In this document: in pieces, positions 7,298 through 18,238 of the stretch
Layout: each line of letters opens with the position of its first letter
How positions within the stretch are numbered: position 1 is the first letter of the stretch
From: Fusobacteriia bacterium 4572_74
Lineage (GTDB): Bacteria > Fusobacteriota > Fusobacteriia > Fusobacteriales > Fusobacteriaceae
Assembly (NCBI GenBank): GCA_002084825.1
Contig: NBMF01000004.1
Location: forward strand, 1 to 45,827
Direction of reading: 5' to 3'
DNA: 45,827 nucleotides
Notes under the pieces: model-generated
What the model was told of the DNA's origin: nothing
Database searches by the model: none
The model's input: the letters and a program-made list of their open reading frames with translations, nothing else
Translations under genes and position numbers: made by a program

Positions 7298-9211
7298 ATG
7301 AGTAAGAATTTTTATGTAACAACACCTATATATTATGTAAATGGAGATCCCCATGTGGGAAGTGCTTATACAACTATAGCAGCAGATGTATTGGCTAGAT
7401 ATAAAAAAACAATGGGATATGATGTATTTTTTTTGACTGGTTCAGATGAACATGGTCAAAAAGTCGAGGAAAAAGCCATTGAGATGGGATATACTCCTCA
7501 AGAGTGGACAGATAAAATGTCAGTTAGATTTAAAGAAATGTGGGAAAAATTAAATATAGATAACAATGATTTTATTAGAACAACTGAAGACAGACATAAA
7601 AAAGCTGTCCAAAAAATCATTCAAAAAGTATATGACAACGGGGACATATATAAAGGATCTTATGAGGGGAAATATTGTGTTTCATGTGAAACTTTTGTTC
7701 CTGAAAATCAAATTGTAGGAGAAAATGGATGTCCAGATTGTGGTAAAGAACTAAGCGTAGTAAAAGAGGAATCATACTTCTTTAAAATGAGTAAATATCA
7801 AGATATGTTATTAAAACATATAGATGAAAATCCTGAATTTATCCTGCCAAAAAGTAGAAGAAATGAAGTTATATCTTTTATAAAACAAGGTTTGATGGAT
7901 CTTTCTATCTCAAGAAATACTTTTGATTGGGGAATTCCGTTAAAAATAGATGAAGACCATATTACATATGTATGGTTTGATGCACTTACAAACTATTTAA
8001 CTGCTGTAGGGTATGAAAATAATAAAGAGATGTTTTCTAAATTTTGGGAAAATGGAGAGGTTGTGCATCTCTTAGGAAAGGACATATTAAGATTTCATGC
8101 TATAATCTGGCCTTGTATGTTACTTGCTGCCGGGGAGAAATTACCAGAGAAGATAGTGGCTCACGGATGGTGGACTGTAGCAGGAGAAAAGATGTCAAAA
8201 TCTAAGGGAAATGTAATAGATCCTATTGCAGAAATAGAAAAATATGGTGTAGACGCATTTAGATATTTCTTACTTAGTGAAGTTCACTTTGGAAGTGATG
8301 GAGATTATAATACTACAGCTATGATAAACAGGGTAAATGCTAATCTATCCAATGATTTAGGAAATTTATTAAATAGAACTTTAGGGATGTATAATAAATA
8401 CTTTGGTTCAGTAGTTGAAGCTGGAGAAGGTCATGAAGTCTATGATGATGAAATTAAAGAATTATGGGAAGAAACACTGGTAGAAGTAGATAAATACATG
8501 AGTACTGTAGAATTTTCGAAGGCCTTGGAAGCTATCTTTAAATTTGTATCGAGAATGAATAAATATATCGATGAAACTATGCCTTGGGTTTTAGCTAAAA
8601 CTGATGAAGGGAAACCTAGATTAGCGATGGTATTGAAAAATTTAGTGGAAGCATTGAATAAAATAGCGGTATTGGTATATCCATATATTCCAGAATCAGC
8701 TTCTAAGATGTGGAAGCAATTGGGAATAGATGGAGATATAAAATTAGCTAAGGTAGAAGATATAAAAGCATGGGATATATTAAAAGTTGGCCATAAATTA
8801 GGAGAAGCTACACCTATCTTCCCAAGATTAGAAAAACCTGTAGAGGAAGTAAAATTAGAGATAGACGAAAACTTAGTTATTGAAAATCCTATTGATATTA
8901 CTGATTTTGAGAAAATAAAAATGTCTGTAGTAGAAATATTAGAGGCAGAATTGGTAGAAGGGTCTAAAAGATTGATTAAATTTAAAGTAGAGACAGGATC
9001 TGGAATCAGACAAATAGTATCTGGAATAGCAAAAACTTATAAAAAACCGGAAGAATTAGTAGGGAAAAAAGTTATGGCTGTATTGAATTTAAATTCAGTA
9101 GAGTTACAGGGTGAAATTTCACAAGGTATGTTACTCACTACAGTGGAAAAGAAGAGAACTAAATTAGTCTTTATAGATGAAGCTGTGAAAGTAGCTAGTA
9201 AAATTAAATAG
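7298..9211 (+). CDS. metG: Methionyl-tRNA synthetase
   Basis: Class I aminoacyl-tRNA synthetase charging tRNA-Met, 637 aa. The HIGH-like signature is HVGS in NGDPHVGSAYTT (about residue 19), and the KMSKS loop is intact in EKMSKSKGNVID (about residue 298). A four-cysteine zinc knuckle (CVSC and CPDC, 13 residues between pairs) lies in the connective domain. The C-terminal about 100 residues (FEKIKMSVVEILEAELVEGS onward) are an EMAP/Trbp111-type tRNA-binding dimerisation domain. A strong AGAAGGAGA ribosome site precedes the ATG. It is co-transcribed with the upstream acyltransferase and probably with galU. Confidence 0.97.
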   Translation: MSKNFYVTTPIYYVNGDPHVGSAYTTIAADVLARYKKTMGYDVFFLTGSDEHGQKVEEKAIEMGYTPQEWTDKMSVRFKEMWEKLNIDNNDFIRTTEDRHKKAVQKIIQKVYDNGDIYKGSYEGKYCVSCETFVPENQIVGENGCPDCGKELSVVKEESYFFKMSKYQDMLLKHIDENPEFILPKSRRNEVISFIKQGLMDLSISRNTFDWGIPLKIDEDHITYVWFDALTNYLTAVGYENNKEMFSKFWENGEVVHLLGKDILRFHAIIWPCMLLAAGEKLPEKIVAHGWWTVAGEKMSKSKGNVIDPIAEIEKYGVDAFRYFLLSEVHFGSDGDYNTTAMINRVNANLSNDLGNLLNRTLGMYNKYFGSVVEAGEGHEVYDDEIKELWEETLVEVDKYMSTVEFSKALEAIFKFVSRMNKYIDETMPWVLAKTDEGKPRLAMVLKNLVEALNKIAVLVYPYIPESASKMWKQLGIDGDIKLAKVEDIKAWDILKVGHKLGEATPIFPRLEKPVEEVKLEIDENLVIENPIDITDFEKIKMSVVEILEAELVEGSKRLIKFKVETGSGIRQIVSGIAKTYKKPEELVGKKVMAVLNLNSVELQGEISQGMLLTTVEKKRTKLVFIDEAVKVASKIK

Positions 9212-9291
9212 TAACTATTCTTTCGGATCAATGAAACCAAAGTAGAGTTGTTTGGGTTTTAAATATAAAGTCGATGAAAAGGGGAGTAAAT

Positions 9292-10167
9292 ATGAGAAAA
9301 ATTACAAAAGCAGTTATACCAGCAGCGGGATTAGGAACTAGAGTACTACCTGCAACAAAAGCTCAACCTAAAGAGATGCTAACTATTGTAGATAGACCTT
9401 CATTACAGTATATAGTGGAAGAATTGGTAGAATCTGGGATAACGGATATTGTTATAGTAACAGGAAGAAATAAGAATTCTATAGAGGATCATTTTGACTA
9501 TTCATATGAAGTAGAAAAAACTCTAGCAGAAAAAGGGAAATTAGAATTACTCAATAAGATAAAACATATATCTGATATGGCTAATATATTCTATGTAAGA
9601 CAAAATCATCCTTTGGGATTAGGACATGCAATTTTGAAGGCTAAACCGTTTATAGGAAATGAACCATTTATTATAGCTCTAGGTGATGATATTATGTATA
9701 ATAAAGAAAAACCTGTAACTAAGCAGCTTATTGAAAATTATGAAAAATATGGGAATAGTGTTATAGGGGTTCAAGAAGTAGCCGATGAAGATGTATCTAA
9801 ATACGGGATTGTAAAACCAATTAAAAATTTAGATGAAGACACTGTTTTGATGGAGAACTTTATAGAAAAACCAAACTTAGAGGATGCTCCCTCTAAAATG
9901 GCATGTTTAGGGAGATATCTGTTGACCAGTGATATATTTAAACATTTAGAAAAGCAAGGTGCAGGTGTAGGTGGAGAGATACAGCTTACAGACTCAATTT
10001 TGGCTATGATAAAAGATGGTAAAGATGTAGGAGCATATAGATTTAAAGGTAAAAGATATGATATTGGGAGTAAACTGGGATTACTTAAGGCTAATATAGA
10101 GTTTGGTCTGCGTAATGAAGAGACAAAAGATGGATTTAAAGAATATTTAAAATCACTAAAATTATAA
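9292..10167 (+). CDS. galU: UTP--glucose-1-phosphate uridylyltransferase
   Basis: Cytoplasmic enzyme making UDP-glucose from UTP and glucose-1-phosphate, 291 aa. The nucleotidyltransferase motif AVIPAAGLGTRVLPATKAQPKEM is at the N-terminus; VRQNHPLGLGHAI, ALGDDI and GGEIQLTDSI follow, as in bacterial GalU. The track begins at 9274, but an AAGGGGAG lies in that extension, so the ATG at 9292 is the likely start. It is the last gene before a terminator. Its substrate glucose-1-phosphate is the product of the phosphorylase encoded at 34.7-37.1 kb, though the two genes are not in one operon. Confidence 0.95.
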   Translation: MRKITKAVIPAAGLGTRVLPATKAQPKEMLTIVDRPSLQYIVEELVESGITDIVIVTGRNKNSIEDHFDYSYEVEKTLAEKGKLELLNKIKHISDMANIFYVRQNHPLGLGHAILKAKPFIGNEPFIIALGDDIMYNKEKPVTKQLIENYEKYGNSVIGVQEVADEDVSKYGIVKPIKNLDEDTVLMENFIEKPNLEDAPSKMACLGRYLLTSDIFKHLEKQGAGVGGEIQLTDSILAMIKDGKDVGAYRFKGKRYDIGSKLGLLKANIEFGLRNEETKDGFKEYLKSLKL

Positions 10168-10175
10168 TAAACATA

Positions 10176-10217
10176 AGGGGTGTAGAGGGGTAAAATCCCT
10201 CCTAGACTCTCTTTTTA
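10176..10217 (+). terminator. Terminator after galU
   Basis: An imperfect long stem (AGGGGTGTAGAGGGG against CCCTCCTAGACTCTC, two mismatches and G-T pairs) with a TAAAAT loop is followed by TTTTTATTT. Confidence 0.65.
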
Positions 10218-10237
10218 TTTTAAAAAAATGTTTGATA

Positions 10238-10246
10238 TGGTATAAT
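10238..10246 (+). promoter_or_regulatory. Extended -10 promoter for tex operon
   Basis: TGG directly precedes TATAAT, an extended -10 element, 34 bp upstream of the tex start. No convincing -35 is present. Confidence 0.6.
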
Positions 10247-10280
10247 TATGAGTAAAAATACGAAGGTAGGTGGAGAATAA

Positions 10281-12443
10281 TTGAATATTAACCAAATAGT
10301 AGCTGAAGAGCTAAAAATTAAAGTAGTGCAGGTGGAAAATACAATTAAATTATTGGATGAAGGAGCTACGGTTCCTTTTATTTCAAGGTATAGAAAGGAA
10401 GTTACAGAAAATTTAGATGAAGTAGTAATAAGAGAAATTTTAGAAAAAATTACTTATATGAGAAATCTGGAGAAGAGAAAAAATGAGGTTATAAAGTTAA
10501 TAGGTGATCAGGGAAAATTAACAGAGAAATTAAAATCAGCTATTTTAGGAGCTAAAAAATTACAAAAAGTGGAAGATCTATATTTGCCATATAAAAAGAA
10601 AAAGAAAACAAAGGCTGATGTAGCTGTAGAAAATGGTTTAGAACCTTTAGCTATGTATACAAGAAAATTAGGAATAAAATTAAGTGATATAGAGGAGGAA
10701 GCAAAAAAATATATCAATGAAAATATATTAGAAATAAAAGATGCTATAGAAGGAGCTAAATTGATTTTGGCTCAAAATATAAGTGAAAAAGCTAAATACA
10801 GGGAAAATATAAGAGAAAGAATGTTGAAATTTGGAGAAGTTAATACAACTTTAGTTAAAAAAAATAAAGATTTGGATGAGAAAAAAACATATGAAGACTA
10901 CTACGAGCATGTAGAAAATGTATCTAGGATGCCATCTCATAGAATATTGGCTGTAAATCGTGGAGAAAAAGAAAAAATCCTCTCAGTATCTATAAAATTA
11001 AATGATAAGACTAGAGAAATGATAGAATATCATCTGTTGAGTGAATTTATAAATAGAGGTTTAAAAGAATTCTATTTAGATGTAGTAAAAGATGCACTAA
11101 GTAGACTTATTTTACCATCTGTAGAAAGAGAAGTTAGAAACATTATGACTGAAAAAGGTGAATTGGATGCCATTAAGATATTCAAAGAAAACCTTAAAAA
11201 CTTAATGTTACAGCCACCTCTGTATGAAAAAAATATCTTAGGTTTAGATCCAGCTTATAGAACAGGATGTAAAACTGTTGTTATAAACTCAGATGGATTT
11301 TATCAAATGGATGATGTGTTATACCTAGTAAAGGGAATGCATAATCCAGGAAAATTACAGGAAGCTAAGAAAAAAATATTGGGATATATAGAAAAATATA
11401 AGATTGATATTATAGCTATTGGTAATGGAACAGCATCACGTGAGACAGAAGCTTTTGTAGCAGAACTATTAAAAGAAGTAAAACAAGATGTGAAATATCT
11501 TATTGTAAATGAAGCAGGAGCTTCGGTATATTCTGCATCAAAAATTGCAGCAGAAGAGTTTCCTGATTTTGATGTAACAGTAAGAGGAGCTATATCAATA
11601 GCTAGAAGAATCCAAGACCCGTTGGCAGAATTAGTGAAGATAGATCCGAAATCTATTGGTGTAGGGATGTATCAGCATGATGTAAATCAAAAGAAATTAG
11701 AGGGTTCTTTAGGAGACGTCATAGAGGAAGTAGTAAACTCAGTTGGAATAAATGTAAATACTGCGTCTTGGGCATTATTAGCTTATATATCTGGTGTAAA
11801 AAAGAATGTAGCAAAGAATATAGAGGAATATAGAAAAACAAATGGAAAGTTTACCACTAGAAAAGAACTCCTAAAAGTTAAGGGGTTAGGAGCAAAAGCC
11901 TATGAACAGATGGCAGGGTTCTTAATAGTGCCTGAAAGTAAAAATCCACTAGATAATACTATAATTCATCCAGAATCTTATAAAATGGCTGAAAAAATGT
12001 TGAAAAATAACAAGACTAGTTTAGCTGAGTATAAAGAAGATTTAGAAGGTGTAAGAGCTAATTTAAAAGCTATGAATTTAGAAGAATTCATAATAAAGGA
12101 AGAAGTGGGAAGAGAAACGGCTAAAGATATTTACAAAGCATTGATAAGAGATAGAAGAGATCCTAGAGATGATATACCAAAACCACTCCTGAAATCAGAT
12201 GTATTGAAAATATCTGATCTTAAAGAGGGAATGGAATTGGAAGGAACTGTAAGAAATGTAGTTAACTTTGGAGCTTTTATTGATATCGGGTTAAAAAATG
12301 ATGCACTTTTACATATATCTAAATTCGAGAAAAGAGTAGTAGATATGACTAGTGAATTGGCAGTAGGAGAGATAATAAAGGTAAAAGTAGACAGCATAGA
12401 TCATAATAGAAACAGGGTAGCACTAACTAAGAAAGGATTGTAA
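10281..12443 (+). CDS. tex: Tex-family RNA-binding transcription accessory protein
   Basis: Cytoplasmic nucleic-acid-binding protein of the Tex family, 720 aa, full length. The N-terminal helical region has LLDEGATVPFISRYRKEVT, a Tex signature. The YqgF/RNase H-like domain (about residues 320-460) contains ILGLDPAYRTGCK and GNGTASRETEAF; helix-hairpin-helix repeats include KFTTRKELLKVKGLGAKAYEQ; and a C-terminal S1 domain runs through GTVRNVVNFGAFIDIGL. The start is TTG, supported by GGTGGAG five nt upstream and no nearby ATG in frame. The sensor-like gene begins one base after its stop, so the two are translationally close. Confidence 0.95.
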   Translation: MNINQIVAEELKIKVVQVENTIKLLDEGATVPFISRYRKEVTENLDEVVIREILEKITYMRNLEKRKNEVIKLIGDQGKLTEKLKSAILGAKKLQKVEDLYLPYKKKKKTKADVAVENGLEPLAMYTRKLGIKLSDIEEEAKKYINENILEIKDAIEGAKLILAQNISEKAKYRENIRERMLKFGEVNTTLVKKNKDLDEKKTYEDYYEHVENVSRMPSHRILAVNRGEKEKILSVSIKLNDKTREMIEYHLLSEFINRGLKEFYLDVVKDALSRLILPSVEREVRNIMTEKGELDAIKIFKENLKNLMLQPPLYEKNILGLDPAYRTGCKTVVINSDGFYQMDDVLYLVKGMHNPGKLQEAKKKILGYIEKYKIDIIAIGNGTASRETEAFVAELLKEVKQDVKYLIVNEAGASVYSASKIAAEEFPDFDVTVRGAISIARRIQDPLAELVKIDPKSIGVGMYQHDVNQKKLEGSLGDVIEEVVNSVGINVNTASWALLAYISGVKKNVAKNIEEYRKTNGKFTTRKELLKVKGLGAKAYEQMAGFLIVPESKNPLDNTIIHPESYKMAEKMLKNNKTSLAEYKEDLEGVRANLKAMNLEEFIIKEEVGRETAKDIYKALIRDRRDPRDDIPKPLLKSDVLKISDLKEGMELEGTVRNVVNFGAFIDIGLKNDALLHISKFEKRVVDMTSELAVGEIIKVKVDSIDHNRNRVALTKKGL

Positions 12444-12444
12444 A

Positions 12445-14817
12445 ATGAAATTTAAAAGAGATTCCTTACTTTTCAAAACAATATTATATAACGACTTGTC
12501 TATGTTACTTACTGGACTGACTATAGTAGGATTAGTTGTTATTTTTGTATTCAAAGAATTAGAAAAAAATTTTTCTATTAAAGCTGTAGAAAAATTTCAA
12601 GTGATAGAGGATATGTTGGATATAAGAAATACTGAATTTATAAATGAACTTATAAAATTTACTAATTCTAAAGAGTTTATAGAAAAAGATCTTTTTATAA
12701 CTTCGACTCGGACACCAGAAGAAAATAAAGAAATATATGAAAATATGAAAAGAAAATTAATTTCTAAGAATTTTAGTCTCTACAATAAATCTAAATTGAT
12801 GATTATAGGGAAAGATGGGTCAATATTAAATGAAAATGGAATGTATTCTGAAATGAATAATAAGTTTATTAAAAATTTAAGAATTGGAAGAAATAAATTA
12901 TCTATAACTATAGATTCTGTTATGTATGATGAATTAGAGGGAAAATTTTATTATGAAATTGTAGTTCCTATAGAAGAAAATAAAGGAATATATGCTGTTT
13001 TAGTAGAAATACCTTTAGAAAAAGATTATTTCAGAGGAAATAAATATCTTGTATTAGCTGATCATGATGACGTAGAAGATATAGGGGTGTATCAGACAAG
13101 AGAGCCTTTATATTTGACTGCGATTGAATTAAACAGGTTAAAAAATAAAAAATCTAAGTTAATAAAATTAAATGAGAAAGAATATGATGTTAAAAGTTTA
13201 ACTATTCAAGGGATAGATTATAATATTGTTTCTAGACCAGTTTTTAATTATTTTAATGAAAAAGTTAGCTACTTAGTATTAAGTCTGGCGGAACCAGCAT
13301 TGACTAAATTTAAAACGGATACTATGTTTTTAATAATGTTGGCTACAGTAATATTAATCTTGCTCAATTCATTTATAATAAATGGGACATTTAAACAACT
13401 TCTTATGCCATTAGAAGAATTATCTTTGGCTGTAGATGATATAGCATCGGGGAATTTAGATAGAAACGTAAGACTGAATGGAACCAGTGAGATAAAGCTC
13501 CTAAGTCTTGCCACAAAAAAAATGGTAGAAAAATTGAAAAATAACAATTTTATATTAGAGGATCAAAATGAAAAATTAAAAACTTATATTTATAGAGTAG
13601 AGGGAGTAGAAAAATTACTCCTAGATGTGAGAAAAGAATCTAGTGATAGTGGGGTTATAGATCTAATATTAAAAGGATTTACTTCTGGAGTTGGCTTAAA
13701 TTATGATAGAGCTATATTTTTTGAATATAGTAATGAGCAAGGCTGTCTGGTAGGGAATAAAATCAGAAAGAATAGAAATATATTAAAGGAAGATAAACTG
13801 TCTAGTTTTGATCTTAGATATGAAACTATGAAGGAAATAGTTCCATTGATTAAGATAAAAAATGATGATAATTTATTTCATAAAGCCATATCAGAGAGAA
13901 AAATTATCTTTGAAAATATAAGAGGGTATAAGATCTATTTAGGAAGTGAACTCCTTATGGGATTTGGGTTGAGTAATTTTATGATATTGCCTATCTTTAA
14001 TGGGGATAAAAATGTTGGATGTATCTTAGTGGATAACTACATTTCTGGTAGAAGGATAGAAGTTGAGGATGTGGAATTATTCAATGTAATCCTATTAAAT
14101 GTTGGAATACACTATGAAAATCAACAGATTGAACTGGAAAAAATAACCAATGAAAGGGATATAGCTATAGGACGTATGTTCAAAAAGATCATCTATAGGA
14201 GAAATAAGGTGATTGAAAAATATACCCTTATGATGATGAAGCTTTATAAAAATAATCAAATAGATGGTGATGCTTTTAAAGAATTTAGAGATGAGATATG
14301 TAGTATTAGGAGGGAGGATTCGATATTATTTGATTATTCCGATAAAAAGGAGTATAATTTTGAGAAATTAAAAATCAATAAATTATTAACAGAGGTAGTA
14401 GAAAGCTATGTTAGGTGTAATCCAAATAGAGATATTTCTCTATTTTTAGGTGAAGAATCTACTTTTTTAGGAGACCCTATAGAGCTCACAAAAGCATTTC
14501 GTGAGATTATAAATAATGCACTAAATGCCATAACTGGGGTCACAAATGGTAGAATCAATATAATATCTAAGATAAATGATGAAAATATAACAATAAAAAT
14601 TTTTGATAATGGATCAGGAATATCTATGAAGGCTTTAGGGAAAAATTTATTTGAACCATTTGCTAGTGGAAATGAGGAATCATCTGGATTAGGTCTTGCT
14701 ATTGCTAATAAGATAATTATGAGCCATAGAGGGATTATTAAAATAAAATCGAAACTTAATGAAGGAGTAGAAATAAAAATAATTTTAAATAGATATAAGG
14801 AGGATATGAATGTCTGA
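12445..14817 (+). CDS. Membrane sensor with HAMP, GAF and HATPase domains, no phospho-acceptor His
   Basis: A 790-aa membrane protein built like a sensor histidine kinase. A first transmembrane helix (about 18-36) precedes a roughly 250-residue extracytoplasmic domain. A second helix (about 295-312, [19 protein letters not shown]) leads to a HAMP domain ([18 protein letters not shown]), a GAF-like domain (about 395-560) and a GHKL ATPase domain. That domain has N box [11 protein letters not shown]1 DNGSGIS, F box LFEPF and G2 GLGLAIA. Where the H-box should be, around [18 protein letters not shown] (about 580-597), there is no histidine. It overlaps ileS by 8 bp and sits directly after tex. 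No response regulator is in the window. It may be a non-phosphorylating pseudokinase; its signal is unknown. Confidence 0.8.
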   Translation: MKFKRDSLLFKTILYNDLSMLLTGLTIVGLVVIFVFKELEKNFSIKAVEKFQVIEDMLDIRNTEFINELIKFTNSKEFIEKDLFITSTRTPEENKEIYENMKRKLISKNFSLYNKSKLMIIGKDGSILNENGMYSEMNNKFIKNLRIGRNKLSITIDSVMYDELEGKFYYEIVVPIEENKGIYAVLVEIPLEKDYFRGNKYLVLADHDDVEDIGVYQTREPLYLTAIELNRLKNKKSKLIKLNEKEYDVKSLTIQGIDYNIVSRPVFNYFNEKVSYLVLSLAEPALTKFKTDTMFLIMLATVILILLNSFIINGTFKQLLMPLEELSLAVDDIASGNLDRNVRLNGTSEIKLLSLATKKMVEKLKNNNFILEDQNEKLKTYIYRVEGVEKLLLDVRKESSDSGVIDLILKGFTSGVGLNYDRAIFFEYSNEQGCLVGNKIRKNRNILKEDKLSSFDLRYETMKEIVPLIKIKNDDNLFHKAISERKIIFENIRGYKIYLGSELLMGFGLSNFMILPIFNGDKNVGCILVDNYISGRRIEVEDVELFNVILLNVGIHYENQQIELEKITNERDIAIGRMFKKIIYRRNKVIEKYTLMMMKLYKNNQIDGDAFKEFRDEICSIRREDSILFDYSDKKEYNFEKLKINKLLTEVVESYVRCNPNRDISLFLGEESTFLGDPIELTKAFREIINNALNAITGVTNGRINIISKINDENITIKIFDNGSGISMKALGKNLFEPFASGNEESSGLGLAIANKIIMSHRGIIKIKSKLNEGVEIKIILNRYKEDMNV

Positions 14818-17611
14818 AGAAAAAAAAGATTATGGAAAAACCCTAAATCTCCCAAAAACAAATTTTCAAATGAGGGCTAATTTAGCTAATAAGGAACCTC
14901 AAATGTTAAATGTTTGGAGAAAACAAAATATATATGAGAAGAGTTTAAAAGAGGGTGCTAGACAATTTATATTGCATGACGGACCTCCGTATGCTAATGG
15001 AGATATCCATATTGGACATGCATTAAATAAAATACTAAAAGATATTATATTAAAATATAAAAGATTACAAGGGTTTGATGCACCGTATGTTCCAGGTTGG
15101 GATACACATGGATTACCAATTGAATTTAAGGTTGCAGAGGAATTAGGAGATAAGATAAAAGATATGCATCCTCTAAAAATTAGAGAAAAATGTACTAAAT
15201 ATGCAAAAAAATGGGTAGAAAAGCAAAAAGAAGGATTTAAAAGACTTGGGATATTAGGTGAATGGGATAACCCTTATTTAACTTTAAATCCAGAATATGA
15301 AGCAGAGCAATTAGAAGTATTCAAAGAGTTATATGAAAATGGATATATTTTTAAAGGACTAAAGCCAATACACTGGTCACCTGTAAGTAAAACAGCCCTT
15401 GCAGAAGCAGAGATAGAGTACCATAATCATAAATCTCCTACAATGTTCCTTAAGATGGAAGCTAATCCTGATGCATTGAAAGCAATGGATGTAGAAGAAG
15501 CTTCATTTGTAATCTGGACAACAACTCCTTGGACAATTCCTGCCAATATGGCAATCTGTCTGAATGAAAAATTTGATTACGGTATCTATAAGACATCTAA
15601 AGGAAACTTAATAATGGCTGAAGGCTTAGCAGAGAAAGCATTAGCTGATATGGGAATAGAAGGTGCAGAATTAATCAAGAAATTTAAAGGTGCAGAATTA
15701 GAAAAATTAACATATAAGCATCCATTTTTAGATAGAACTGGATTAATTATTTTAGGTGATCATGTAACTTTGGAAGCTGGTACTGGATGTGTACATACAG
15801 CTCCAGGACATGGTCAAGATGACTATGTAGTAGCTACAAGATATGGTATAGAAGTAATCTGCCCAGTAGACCAAGATGGTCACTTAACAGATGAAGCCGG
15901 AGAAAGATTCTCTGGAATGTTCTATCAAAAAGCAAATAAAGCTATCTTAGCATATCTGAAAGAAACAGGTCATCTATTACATACAGAAGTAATAGAACAT
16001 TCTTATCCATTTGATTGGAGAAGTAAGACACCAGTAATTTTTAGAGCAACTGAACAATGGTTTGTAAAGATAGAAGGGTCAGACATTAGAGAAAAAGCAT
16101 TAAAAGCATTGGAAGATGTAGAGTTTTTACCTGCATGGGGAAGAAATAGATTAACTACTATGATGGAAAACAGACCTGACTGGTGTATCTCTAGACAAAG
16201 AACTTGGGGAGTACATATCCCTATTTTCTATAAAAACAAGACTGGAGAGGTAATCTTTAACTCTGAAATAGCTGATAGGGTTATTGCATTAGTTAAAAAA
16301 GAAGGATCGGCAGCATGGGTTAAATATTCAGCTGAAGAGTTAATAGGAGAAGAATTATTAGAAAAATACAACTTAAAAGATATAGAACTTAGAAAAGAAA
16401 CAAATATTATGGATGTATGGTTTGATTCAGGAGTATCTCATAGAAGTGTATTAAAAACTAGAGACTACCTAAGAAGACCTGCAGACTTATATTTAGAAGG
16501 ATCGGATCAACATAGAGGTTGGTTTCAGACTTCACTCTTAACTTCTATTGGTTCTACTGGAGATGCACCTTATAAAACTATCTTAACTCATGGATTTGTA
16601 AATGATAAAGATGGTAAAAAGATGTCTAAATCAGTAGGAAATACAGTAGATCCTATGGATATAATAAACACATATGGAGCAGATATATTAAGATTGTGGT
16701 GTGCATCGGTAGACTACAGTGATGATGTAAGAATATCTGATAATGCAATTAAACAAATTGCTGAATCGTATAGAAGAGTTAGAAATACAGCTAGGTATAT
16801 TTTAGGGAATATCAATGACTTTGATCCTGCAACGGACAAGGTAGCCTATGAAGATTTAATAGAAATAGATAAGTGGGCATTGCACAGATTGGAGACATTA
16901 AAAACTAATGTAACAGCTAACTATGATAAATATGAGTTCTATAACTTATTCAATGATATTCATTATTTTGCAGGGTTGGAGATGTCAGCATTCTACCTTG
17001 ATATAATTAAAGATAGATTGTATGTGGAAAAAACTGATTCAAATGCTAGAAGATCAGCTCAAACTGTTATGTATGAAGTATTAGTAGCTATGACTAAGAT
17101 GATCTCACCTGTATTATCATTTACAGCAGAAGAAATTTGGGGAAAATTACCAGAGGTAGCTAAAGATACAGATTCAGTATTACTGACTTCTTGGTATGAA
17201 GCTAATCCTGAATGGATCAATGAGGAGTTAGGAGCTAAGTGGGATAAAATTTTAGGACTTAGAAAAGAAGTAAATAAAGTATTAGAAAAAGCCAGACAAG
17301 GTGAAGATAAGATAATTGGAAATGCATTGGATGCAAAATTAGAGTTACATATATCAGATGAAAAATTAAAAGCTTTTGTTATATCTAATAAAGATCTTTT
17401 AGAAATGGTATTTTTAGTATCTCAATTTGATATTGTAGATGAAAAGGTAGAAGAATTTACAATTGCGGAAGAGATAGAAGGATTAAGCTTAAGAGTTAGC
17501 CATGCAGCTGGAGAAAAATGTGAAAGATGCTGGAAATACTCTGAAAACTTAGGGACAGATTCAGAATATGCTGATATTTGTCCTAGATGTACAGATGTAA
17601 TGACAAAATAA
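14810..17611 (+). CDS. ileS: Isoleucyl-tRNA synthetase
   Basis: Class I synthetase charging tRNA-Ile, 933 aa. The HIGH motif is in [16 protein letters not shown], the editing domain carries [12 protein letters not shown] and [16 protein letters not shown], and the KMSKS loop is [14 protein letters not shown]. The C-terminal zinc finger is CERCWKY and CPRCTD. It is the bacterial-type (IleS1) architecture. AAGGAGG lies 7 nt upstream of the ATG, within the end of the sensor-like gene, so translation is probably coupled. It is followed by lspA after a hairpin. Confidence 0.97.
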   Translation: MSEEKKDYGKTLNLPKTNFQMRANLANKEPQMLNVWRKQNIYEKSLKEGARQFILHDGPPYANGDIHIGHALNKILKDIILKYKRLQGFDAPYVPGWDTHGLPIEFKVAEELGDKIKDMHPLKIREKCTKYAKKWVEKQKEGFKRLGILGEWDNPYLTLNPEYEAEQLEVFKELYENGYIFKGLKPIHWSPVSKTALAEAEIEYHNHKSPTMFLKMEANPDALKAMDVEEASFVIWTTTPWTIPANMAICLNEKFDYGIYKTSKGNLIMAEGLAEKALADMGIEGAELIKKFKGAELEKLTYKHPFLDRTGLIILGDHVTLEAGTGCVHTAPGHGQDDYVVATRYGIEVICPVDQDGHLTDEAGERFSGMFYQKANKAILAYLKETGHLLHTEVIEHSYPFDWRSKTPVIFRATEQWFVKIEGSDIREKALKALEDVEFLPAWGRNRLTTMMENRPDWCISRQRTWGVHIPIFYKNKTGEVIFNSEIADRVIALVKKEGSAAWVKYSAEELIGEELLEKYNLKDIELRKETNIMDVWFDSGVSHRSVLKTRDYLRRPADLYLEGSDQHRGWFQTSLLTSIGSTGDAPYKTILTHGFVNDKDGKKMSKSVGNTVDPMDIINTYGADILRLWCASVDYSDDVRISDNAIKQIAESYRRVRNTARYILGNINDFDPATDKVAYEDLIEIDKWALHRLETLKTNVTANYDKYEFYNLFNDIHYFAGLEMSAFYLDIIKDRLYVEKTDSNARRSAQTVMYEVLVAMTKMISPVLSFTAEEIWGKLPEVAKDTDSVLLTSWYEANPEWINEELGAKWDKILGLRKEVNKVLEKARQGEDKIIGNALDAKLELHISDEKLKAFVISNKDLLEMVFLVSQFDIVDEKVEEFTIAEEIEGLSLRVSHAAGEKCERCWKYSENLGTDSEYADICPRCTDVMTK

Positions 17612-17634
17612 GAATTTAATATAATTAAGTTATT

Positions 17635-17675
17635 AGGAGGAGAGAGGATAGATTGAGTTCTTTCCTCTCTCCTCT
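17635..17675 (+). other. Strong hairpin between ileS and lspA
   Basis: AGGAGAGAGGA pairs perfectly with TCCTCTCTCCT across a loop of about 14 nt. Neither strand has a T run after the stem, so it is not a classic terminator. It could be an RNA processing or stability element. The left arm contains an SD-like AGGAGG that leads to no start codon. Confidence 0.6.
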
Positions 17676-17699
17676 AATTTAAAAATAGGGGGAGTAAAT

Positions 17700-18164
17700 A
17701 TGAGATTAATTATTTTAATCGTAGCCCTTTTAGGAATAGACCAATGGACTAAGGAATTAGTAGCAAGATCTATGTCTGAAGGAGATACTATAGGTATCTT
17801 AAATGATTTTTTTCATATAACTTATGTAAAAAATCATGGCGTAGCCTTTGGATTATTCCAGGGGGAAATAGCTACTATTAGTATAGTAGCTATAATAGCT
17901 ATAATAGGAATAATATATTTTATGATAAAACAGCTGAAACCTCACGAAGTTATTTCAAAATATGCATATGCTTTTATATTATCAGGTGCTATTGGAAATA
18001 TGATAGACAGAATATATAGAGGATTTGTGGTTGATTTTGCAGATTTTAGAGGTCTTTGGAAGTTTGTATTTAACATGGCAGATGTTTGGATTAATATAGG
18101 GGTATTTTTACTGATATTAGAAGTGATTATATTAGAGAGAAAGAAAAAGCAATTAAAAAATTAA
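17700..18164 (+). CDS. lspA: Lipoprotein signal peptidase (SPase II)
   Basis: Inner-membrane aspartic peptidase that cleaves prolipoprotein signal peptides, 154 aa with four hydrophobic helices. Conserved boxes seen are VKNHGVAFGLF, GAIGNMIDRIYRGFVVDFADF (first catalytic Asp region) and FNMADVWINIGV (second catalytic Asp). GGGGGAG precedes the ATG. The window encodes lipoprotein substrates with lipoboxes (the two sugar-binding proteins), consistent with use. It lies between ileS and glyQ in the long operon, the ileS-lspA order being common in bacteria. Confidence 0.95.
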   Translation: MRLIILIVALLGIDQWTKELVARSMSEGDTIGILNDFFHITYVKNHGVAFGLFQGEIATISIVAIIAIIGIIYFMIKQLKPHEVISKYAYAFILSGAIGNMIDRIYRGFVVDFADFRGLWKFVFNMADVWINIGVFLLILEVIILERKKKQLKN

Positions 18165-18238
18165 CTCTTTCTTTGTTGTCATTTTACGATGTAAAAAAAG
18201 AACAACTATAAAAAGGATAAGTTACTAAGGAGGCAAGA

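Noticed and set aside
14406-14861. 151-aa minus-strand ORF
   Set aside because: Shadow of the sensor and ileS genes; no ribosome site and no recognisable protein family.
18165-18238. T-box or other tRNA-sensing leader before metG, ileS or glyQ
   Set aside because: Leaders are short; I found no T-box core-like motif or terminator/antiterminator pair.
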